A DNA stretch of 64,000 bases from Pseudidiomarina woesei (GTDB taxonomy: Bacteria > Pseudomonadota > Gammaproteobacteria > Enterobacterales > Alteromonadaceae): NCBI RefSeq assembly GCF_001418345.1, contig NZ_LIPW01000002.1, forward strand, positions 62,001 to 126,000, given 5' to 3'. A program made the position numbers and the translations under genes. Numbering within the stretch: position 1 is the stretch's first letter; every line of letters begins with the position of its first letter. This document shows, in pieces, positions 58,644 through 64,000 of this stretch. A model generated the notes under the pieces. It was given only the letters and a program-made list of their open reading frames with translations, had not been told where the DNA came from and searched no databases.

Positions 58644-60017
58644 ATGTTTGAGAACTTAAGCGAACGGTTGTCGCAATCGTTAAAAAATATTACTGGTCGC
58701 GGTCGTTTAACCGAAGACAATATCAAAGACACTTTGCGTGAAGTGCGTATGGCGTTATTAGAGGCCGACGTAGCCTTGCCTGTGGTGCGAGAGTTTGTCA
58801 GCCGCGTCAAAGAACAAGCCTTAGGGGCTGAAGTTAATAAAAGCTTAACGCCTGGCCAAGTGTTCTTGAAAATTGTACAAAAAGAACTAGAACACGCCAT
58901 GGGTGAGGGCAATGCCCCGATTAATTTAGCCGCGCAGCCACCGGCTGTAGTGCTGATGGCTGGTTTACAGGGTGCTGGTAAAACCACCAGCGTGGGCAAG
59001 CTAGCACGTTTTCTACGTGAAAAGCAGAAGAAAAAAGTATTGGTGGTTAGTGCCGACGTATATCGTCCAGCCGCCATTAAACAGCTTGAAACCTTGGCTG
59101 CCGAAGTTGAGGTTGAGTTTTTCCCATCGTCGACCGAACAGAAGCCGGTGGCCATAGCACAGGCAGCTATTGACCACGCCCGCAAGAAATTTATTGATGT
59201 GGTGTTGGTGGATACCGCGGGTCGTACCGCTATCGACGACGCCATGATGGATGAAATTAAAGCGTTACATCAGACCATCAACCCAATTGAAACCTTGTTT
59301 GTAGTTGATGCCATGACTGGCCAAGATGCCGCGAATACCGCCAAAGCTTTTAGTGAAGCGCTGCCATTGACCGGTGTTATTTTGACGAAAACAGATGGTG
59401 ATGCTCGTGGTGGTGCCGCGCTTTCTATTCGTCATATTACCGGCAAACCGATTAAATTCTTGGGCGTTGGTGAAAAGAACACGGCCCTCGAGCCGTTCCA
59501 TCCTGATCGCGTGGCTTCACGTATTTTGGGCATGGGCGACGTACTGTCGCTTATTGATGAACTTGAAACCAAGGTTGATAAAGCCAAAGCCGAAAAAGTT
59601 GCTCAAAAGGTGATGAAGGAAGGTAAGTTTTCACTAGAAGACTTCCGCGATCAGCTTGCTCAAATGCGAGATATGGGCGGCATGATGGGGCTTATGGATA
59701 AATTACCGGGTATGGGCAAAATGACAGCCCAAGTGAAAGGGCAGCTTGATGATAAGGTAACGGTTCGTATGGAAGCCATTATCAACTCAATGACGCCTAA
59801 AGAGCGTCAGCACCCAGACTTAATCAAGGGCTCGCGTAAGCGTCGTATTGCGCTTGGCTCTGGCACGCAAGTGCAGGATGTAAACAAATTGCTGAAGCAA
59901 TTTATGCAGATGCAAAAAATGATGAAGAAAATGAAAGGCGGCGGTATGGCGAAGATGATGCGCGGCCTTGGCGGAATGGGCGGGAAAATGCCCCCAGGAA
60001 TGTTCCCGAAACGCTAG
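58644..60017 (+). CDS. ffh: Signal recognition particle protein Ffh (SRP54)
   Basis: A GTPase of 457 residues that binds 4.5S RNA and delivers ribosomes with hydrophobic nascent chains to FtsY. N domain (about 1-90), G domain with [20 protein letters not shown] and [10 protein letters not shown], and the methionine-rich M domain ending [21 protein letters not shown]-motif spacing is normal. It is upstream of the trmD operon, as in E. coli. Confidence 0.97.
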   Translation: MFENLSERLSQSLKNITGRGRLTEDNIKDTLREVRMALLEADVALPVVREFVSRVKEQALGAEVNKSLTPGQVFLKIVQKELEHAMGEGNAPINLAAQPPAVVLMAGLQGAGKTTSVGKLARFLREKQKKKVLVVSADVYRPAAIKQLETLAAEVEVEFFPSSTEQKPVAIAQAAIDHARKKFIDVVLVDTAGRTAIDDAMMDEIKALHQTINPIETLFVVDAMTGQDAANTAKAFSEALPLTGVILTKTDGDARGGAALSIRHITGKPIKFLGVGEKNTALEPFHPDRVASRILGMGDVLSLIDELETKVDKAKAEKVAQKVMKEGKFSLEDFRDQLAQMRDMGGMMGLMDKLPGMGKMTAQVKGQLDDKVTVRMEAIINSMTPKERQHPDLIKGSRKRRIALGSGTQVQDVNKLLKQFMQMQKMMKKMKGGGMAKMMRGLGGMGGKMPPGMFPKR

Positions 60018-60024
60018 TAAAAAC

Positions 60025-60053
60025 TTGCATTCGGACCAAATTTCGGGTAAATT
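60025..60053 (+). promoter_or_regulatory. Putative promoter of the rpsP-rimM-trmD-rplS operon
   Basis: TTGCAT (60025-60030), 17 bases, TAAATT (60048-60053), between ffh and rpsP. It lies before the hairpin at 60062, so that hairpin would be in the leader of this transcript. Confidence 0.5.
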
Positions 60054-60061
60054 CCACGACC

Positions 60062-60088
60062 TCTTCGACCCCGGTCGGAGACTTTTTT
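60062..60088 (+). terminator. Terminator-like hairpin in the rpsP leader (attenuator or ffh terminator)
   Basis: TCTTCGAC pairs with GTCGGAGA (60062-60069 and 60074-60081, one wobble pair) around a CCCG loop, followed by C and six Ts. It ends ffh transcripts and, being downstream of the putative rpsP promoter, could attenuate the trmD operon. Confidence 0.75.
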
Positions 60089-60124
60089 ATTTACTTAACA
60101 TTAGAAACTGTATCGAGGAACGTA

Positions 60125-60373
60125 ATGGTAACCATTCGTTTACAACGTGGTGGCGCTAAAAAACGCCCATTCTACCAAATGGTAGTTACTGACAGTCGCA
60201 ATGCCCGCGACGGTCGTTTTATTGAAAATGTAGGCTTCTTCAACCCGGTTGCTCGCGGCCAGGAAGAAAAACTACGCGTAGACTTAGATCGTGTTGATCA
60301 CTGGGTATCTAACGGTGCTTCATTGTCTGAGCGTGTAGCGAAGTTAGTTAAAGACGCGCGCAGCGCGGCTTAA
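60125..60373 (+). CDS. rpsP: 30S ribosomal protein S16
   Basis: A protein of 82 residues, [20 protein letters not shown], the early 16S 5'-domain assembly protein. First gene of rpsP-rimM-trmD-rplS. GAGGAA stands before the ATG. Confidence 0.97.
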   Translation: MVTIRLQRGGAKKRPFYQMVVTDSRNARDGRFIENVGFFNPVARGQEEKLRVDLDRVDHWVSNGASLSERVAKLVKDARSAA

Positions 60374-60401
60374 TTAAAGTTTTATTCCGAATTGGGTGAC
60401 T

Positions 60402-60932
60402 ATGAACAATCCTGCACAAACCGTCGTTGTTGGTCAACTTGGCGCAGTATATGGCGTAAAAGGCTGGATAAAAGTTCAAAGTTTCACTGACGATCCGGAA
60501 GCCATTTTTGAATACCGTCCTTGGCAACTTGTATTACAAGGCAAGGCGCAAGCAGTTCAAGTCGAAGAATGGCGTCGACACAATAAAGGACTGATTGCAA
60601 AGCTAGTTGGCGTAGAAGATCGTGATCAAGCCCACCGTTTCACGGGTGCTGAAGTTGTGATTTCTGCCGAGCTGCTACCGGAATTGCCAGAGGATGAATT
60701 TTACTGGCGCGATTTGATTGGTATGACCGTAGTAAATACTGACGGTTATAACATGGGAGTCGTTGACCAGTTAATGGCCACGGCATCGAATGATGTGATG
60801 GTGGTGAAAGCGAACAGCAATGATGCATTTGGTCGTTCTGAACGTTTGATTCCGTTTATTCAGAGTCAGTACGTGCAAGAAGTCGACAAAGAAAACAAGC
60901 GCATTATTGTGGATTGGCCGTCGGACTTTTAA
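60402..60932 (+). CDS. rimM: Ribosome maturation factor RimM
   Basis: A 30S assembly factor that acts on the head region and binds S19. It has 176 residues from ATG 60402; an in-frame GTG at 60396 would add two. [23 protein letters not shown] opens the N-terminal beta-barrel, and [13 protein letters not shown] begins the PRC-barrel domain. Its stop overlaps the trmD start by one base. Confidence 0.95.
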   Translation: MNNPAQTVVVGQLGAVYGVKGWIKVQSFTDDPEAIFEYRPWQLVLQGKAQAVQVEEWRRHNKGLIAKLVGVEDRDQAHRFTGAEVVISAELLPELPEDEFYWRDLIGMTVVNTDGYNMGVVDQLMATASNDVMVVKANSNDAFGRSERLIPFIQSQYVQEVDKENKRIIVDWPSDF

Positions 60933-61708
60933 TGACTGCGAACTTACAGGTTGGGGTGATCAGCCTTTTTCCTGAAATGTTTCAAGCCATTACCGAGAAC
61001 GGTGTGACCGGCAGGGCAGTGCGCGATGGGTTATTGGATATTCAATTAGTCAATCCGCGTGACTTTACCCATGACCGCCATCGTACCGTTGATGACCGCC
61101 CATATGGCGGCGGGCCGGGAATGTTGATGATGGTGCAACCGCTGACCGATGCGATTGCTGCCGCCAAACAACAACTCGGGGCCGATACCAAGGTGATTTA
61201 CATGTCACCTCAAGGTCGCAAGCTTGACCATGCGGGCGCACAAGAATTAGCGCAACATGACAAGCTTATTCTAATTGCCGGTCGCTATGAAGGCATTGAT
61301 GAACGCGTAATAACGCGCCACGTTGATGAAGAATGGTCGATTGGTGATTACGTGTTAAGTGGTGGTGAATTACCGGCCATGGTGATGATCGACACGGTTG
61401 CACGCTTGATTCCTGGGGTTCTTGGGCATCAAGATTCAGCCAGTGAAGATTCGTTCGCTGAGGGCTTGCTAGATTGCCCACACTATACACGACCAGAAAT
61501 CTTAGATGGTGAGGCGGTTCCTGCTGTATTACTCAGCGGTAACCACGAAAATATACGTAAGTGGCGTTTGCAACAGTCTTTAGGTAGAACCTGGTTGCGC
61601 CGCCCTGAATTGTTAAAACACCTAGCTCTGACTGACGAACAGAAGCTGTTATTGGATGACTTCATTCAGCAACACCAAGACGCTTCTGATACAGGTTCGG
61701 GCAGTTAA
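60932..61708 (+). CDS. trmD: tRNA (guanine-37-N1)-methyltransferase
   Basis: Methylates G37 of tRNAs reading CNN codons and prevents +1 frameshifts. It has 258 residues from ATG 60932, which overlaps the rimM TAA. The trefoil-knot motifs are present: [52 protein letters not shown] and the C-terminal [12 protein letters not shown]. Confidence 0.97.
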   Translation: MTANLQVGVISLFPEMFQAITENGVTGRAVRDGLLDIQLVNPRDFTHDRHRTVDDRPYGGGPGMLMMVQPLTDAIAAAKQQLGADTKVIYMSPQGRKLDHAGAQELAQHDKLILIAGRYEGIDERVITRHVDEEWSIGDYVLSGGELPAMVMIDTVARLIPGVLGHQDSASEDSFAEGLLDCPHYTRPEILDGEAVPAVLLSGNHENIRKWRLQQSLGRTWLRRPELLKHLALTDEQKLLLDDFIQQHQDASDTGSGS

Positions 61709-61728
61709 TCTAGGCAAGTGAGGCTATC

Positions 61729-62088
61729 ATGGCAAAAGTAAATCAAAATTTGATCAAAGCGATCGAAGACGAGCAGTTGAAAACCGACCTTCCGGCGTAC
61801 GCGCCAGGTGATACAGTGGTCGTTAATGTTAAGGTTGTTGAAGGTAACCGTGAGCGTGTTCAGGCATTTGAAGGCGTGGTTATCGCTAAACGTAATCGTG
61901 GCTTACACAGCGCAGTAACCGTTCGTAAAATCTCAAACGGCGAAGGCGTTGAGCGTACTTTCCAAGTACACAGCCCAATTATTGACAGCATCGTTGTGAA
62001 GCGTAAAGGTGCGGTACGTCGTGCTAAGCTTTACTACCTACGCGAGCGTTCAGGCAAATCTGCACGTATTCGCGAGAAGTTGTCTTAA
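61729..62088 (+). CDS. rplS: 50S ribosomal protein L19
   Basis: A protein of 119 residues with the family signature [20 protein letters not shown] and [20 protein letters not shown]. It lies at the 30S-50S interface (bridge B8 area). Last gene of the trmD operon. Confidence 0.97.
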   Translation: MAKVNQNLIKAIEDEQLKTDLPAYAPGDTVVVNVKVVEGNRERVQAFEGVVIAKRNRGLHSAVTVRKISNGEGVERTFQVHSPIIDSIVVKRKGAVRRAKLYYLRERSGKSARIREKLS

Positions 62089-62106
62089 TAAGCATTTGCT
62101 TAGACG

Positions 62107-62134
62107 AAAAAACCCGCCGCTGGCGGGTTTTTTT
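62107..62134 (+). terminator. Intrinsic terminator of the trmD operon
   Basis: A nine-bp stem AAACCCGCC / GGCGGGTTT with a three-base loop and a run of seven Ts, 21 bases after rplS. Confidence 0.96.
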
Positions 62135-62187
62135 ATGGTACAAATGCACACTGATGTGTGTCGTTTAGTCGCTGTGGAGCTGTTGTG

Positions 62188-63306
62188 ATGTCAAACTCTG
62201 AACTCGAGCTAGAAAGTTTACGCCAACGTATTGATGAAACCGACAGTGAGTTGGTGCGTTTACTATTGCAACGGCGCGAATTGGCCGCGCAAGTTGGGGT
62301 TGTGAAGCGACAGTTAGGTCAGCCACTGTATGTTCCTGAACGCGAAGAAAAGATGCTCAAAGCACGGCGCCAACAAGCCGCCGATATGGGCTTATCAGCG
62401 GACTTAATTGAAGATGTGTTGCGCCGAGTTATTCGCGAGTCATACCAACAGCAACAAGCAGCTGATGTACACCTGCAAGACAAGAACGTGGTAGTGGTCG
62501 GTGGCGCTGGTGCCTTAGGTAAGCTTTTTGTACGCCTTTTTGAATCTGCTGGCGCAGTAGTGAATGTGTTAGATAAAGACGACTGGGCGCTAGCGCCAAT
62601 TTATTGTGCTGATGCCGATTTGGTATTAGTGGCCGTGCCCGTTGCCTTAACCGAAAGCGTCATTGAACAGTTGCCCACACTGCCACCGAGTTGCATATTG
62701 GCTGATGTAACTAGTATTAAGCGTCGACCGCTGGCGGCCATGTTAGCAAAACACAGCGGGCCTGTGGTTGGCTTGCACCCTATGTTTGGGCCGCAGCAGG
62801 CGACCCTAGCCAAGCAGTTGATGGTGGTGTGTCATGGTCGCGAAGAAGACAGCTATCAATGGTTGCTGCAGAGTATTCAGCGCTGGGGAGCGCAGTTGCA
62901 TCACATTAATGCAGAACAGCATGATGATGCGATGGCTTTTGTGCAGGTGTTACGGCACTTATCAACTTTTGTTTACGGCGCTCATTTGGCCGAAGAACAT
63001 GCTGATGTGCAGCAGTTACTCAATCTTAGCTCACCCATTTATCGTTTGGAACTAATGATGGTGGGGCGACTATTCGCGCAAAACGCCAATCTTTATGCTG
63101 ATATTATTTTATCAGAGCCAAGAAACTTTCAGATGTTACGTAGGTACGTGCGTTTGTTTGAGCAAGTTATCAATCAGCTTGAAAATGGTGAGAAGCACGA
63201 ATTTGTTGAAACTTTCGCCGAAGTTAGGCGTTATTTCGGCGAATTTTCAGATAAGTTTTTAGTCGAAAGCCAACGCCTACTCGATACAGCTGGCGATTCG
63301 CAATAA
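62188..63306 (+). CDS. tyrA: Chorismate mutase / prephenate dehydrogenase (TyrA)
   Basis: A bifunctional tyrosine-pathway enzyme, 372 residues from ATG 62188 (MSNSELELESL; GGAG eight bases upstream). An AroQ chorismate mutase domain (about 1-90, LRQRIDETDSELVRLLLQRRELA) is fused to a NAD-dependent prephenate dehydrogenase (from about 98, VVVVGGAGALGKLFVRLFESAG; GLHPMFGPQ; later ATT-helical FVQVLRHLSTFVYG). The usual gammaproteobacterial fusion. Its end overlaps the convergent receiver gene by 30 bases. Confidence 0.95.
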   Translation: MSNSELELESLRQRIDETDSELVRLLLQRRELAAQVGVVKRQLGQPLYVPEREEKMLKARRQQAADMGLSADLIEDVLRRVIRESYQQQQAADVHLQDKNVVVVGGAGALGKLFVRLFESAGAVVNVLDKDDWALAPIYCADADLVLVAVPVALTESVIEQLPTLPPSCILADVTSIKRRPLAAMLAKHSGPVVGLHPMFGPQQATLAKQLMVVCHGREEDSYQWLLQSIQRWGAQLHHINAEQHDDAMAFVQVLRHLSTFVYGAHLAEEHADVQQLLNLSSPIYRLELMMVGRLFAQNANLYADIILSEPRNFQMLRRYVRLFEQVINQLENGEKHEFVETFAEVRRYFGEFSDKFLVESQRLLDTAGDSQ

Positions 63307-63657
63307 ATCAGCCAACTCAGTTGGCTGTACTGGCTTGTGCAAGCGTTTATTAATACCTGCGGCTTCGCAGCGCTGCCCAAAGTCATTGCCTTGATGGCCA
63401 GTAACCATAGCGGCTAACGGCAGCTGTTCACCAAGCTTTTCGGCAAGCTGACAATAAACATCGATACCGTCAATATCTGGTAGTTCATGGTCAAGCAAAA
63501 TTAAGCGAGGTCGTTCTGCAAGTGCAATGTCGATAGCCTCTTGACCCGATTGAGCGGTTAGTATTTGTACTGGATATTGACCGACCATGGCTTTTAATAC
63601 TTCAAGTGAAATAAAATCGTCATCAACAATCAATACTTTATTGGCTGAGTTGCTCAT
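63277..63657 (-). CDS. Stand-alone response regulator (receiver domain only)
   Basis: A protein of 126 residues, one CheY-like receiver with no output domain. Acidic pocket VDDD (about 11-14), phosphoacceptor Asp56 in LLDHELP, threonine in MVTGHQ (about 85) and the conserved lysine in HKPVQP (Lys108). The partner kinase is unknown; the nearest hybrid kinase is 9 kb away. It overlaps the tyrA 3' end by 30 bases on the other strand and is divergent from the cytochrome b gene. Confidence 0.9.
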   Translation of the reverse strand: MSNSANKVLIVDDDFISLEVLKAMVGQYPVQILTAQSGQEAIDIALAERPRLILLDHELPDIDGIDVYCQLAEKLGEQLPLAAMVTGHQGNDFGQRCEAAGINKRLHKPVQPTELADLLRIASCIE

Positions 63658-63721
63658 TTTACTATCCTATACTTCACTGCAGGTAAGTTATGAATACTAT
63701 TGAACATAAGGAAGCATCAAA

Positions 63722-64000
63722 ATGCAACGGGTAAAAATTTGGGATAGCTTTGTGCGCTTGAGCCATTGGCTAATAGTGCTGCTAGTTGGGCTTATGTGGT
63801 TTACCGCAGAAGAAGGGTATATGGAATGGCACTTGCGCTTGGCACCTGTGCTTGGGGCGTTGGTAATAACCCGCGTGCTGTGGGGGGTGTTTGGCAGTGA
63901 ATCAGCGCGTTTTTCATATTTTTTGAAAGGGCCAAAAGCTGTTGTTCATCATCTTAATGAGTTAAAGCAAGGCACGTATAAACCATCCAATACCCATAAC
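63722..64000 (+). CDS. Cytochrome b561-type membrane protein, N-terminal part (cut by window edge)
   Basis: A 93-codon fragment running off the window. It begins MQRVKIWDSFVRLSHWLIVL, the typical opening of cytochrome b/b6-type haem proteins (histidine in RLSHW as haem ligand), followed by further helices, GALVITRVLWGVFG and the FLKGPKAVVHHL loop with more histidines. It resembles small membrane cytochromes that serve as electron partners of periplasmic redox proteins. AAGGAAG stands upstream. Confidence 0.82.
   Translation, partial: MQRVKIWDSFVRLSHWLIVLLVGLMWFTAEEGYMEWHLRLAPVLGALVITRVLWGVFGSESARFSYFLKGPKAVVHHLNELKQGTYKPSNTHN

Overview
The window is a chromosomal segment of a gammaproteobacterium. 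Gene order and protein similarity (pepA-holC-valS, lptFG, rnr-rlmB-rpsF-priB-rpsR-rplI, the complete S10 operon, recX-alaS-csrA, oadGAB, corB-ypjD-ffh-rpsP-rimM-trmD-rplS) point to the Alteromonadales. The Idiomarinaceae are my best guess; that is an inference from gene content and not a database result. Coding density is high, and most genes are housekeeping genes with clear Escherichia coli counterparts.

Layout. 1-8.5 kb: end of a GntP-type permease, valS-holC-pepA on the minus strand, divergent lptF-lptG, and an RDD membrane protein. 8.69-14 kb: tRNA-Leu(CAA), then a two-gene accessory cassette. Its first gene encodes a TIR-transmembrane-WD40 protein; the second encodes a multi-pass membrane protein (SLATT-like) fused to an alpha/beta hydrolase. 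14-19.3 kb: rnr, rlmB, a small membrane-anchored unknown, and the rpsF-priB-rpsR-rplI operon. 19.4-21.5 kb: ECF sigma factor, anti-sigma factor and DUF4097 protein. 21.6-27.4 kb: dnaB, zur, an unknown exported protein, dusA, a two-gene unit of small exported/hydrophobic proteins behind a sigma-54 promoter, and an M19 dipeptidase. 27.4-32.8 kb: S10 operon with its leader. 32.9-38.3 kb: betT-like transporter with a porin, then fadH behind a probable PsrA site. 38.3-44.5 kb: RNase AM, yciO, scpAB, rluB, agmatine deiminase, a SIMPL lipoprotein and recX. 44.6-48.1 kb: alaS, csrA, tRNA-Ser and two identical tRNA-Arg. 48.4-51.6 kb: Na+-pumping oxaloacetate decarboxylase. 51.6-56.3 kb: small membrane protein plus cytoplasmic hybrid kinase, gshA, and a transglycosylase-like lipoprotein. 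56.3-64 kb: corB, ypjD, ffh, trmD operon, tyrA, a stand-alone receiver protein and the start of a cytochrome b.

The best candidate for an undescribed system is the TIR-WD40 / SLATT-like-hydrolase pair at 8.84-13.98 kb. Predicted topology puts the TIR domain in the cytoplasm and both the WD40 region and the hydrolase in the periplasm, which would suit an envelope-surveillance or anti-phage device. Other points of interest are the sigma-54-driven small-protein unit at 25.70-26.16 kb, a dispersed AT-rich palindromic element with heptamer repeats present in two copies (27.43 and 48.14 kb) that abuts the S10 promoter, a hairpin overlapping the fadH start together with a fatty-acid-regulator-like box, and the separation of the S10 operon from the spc operon.
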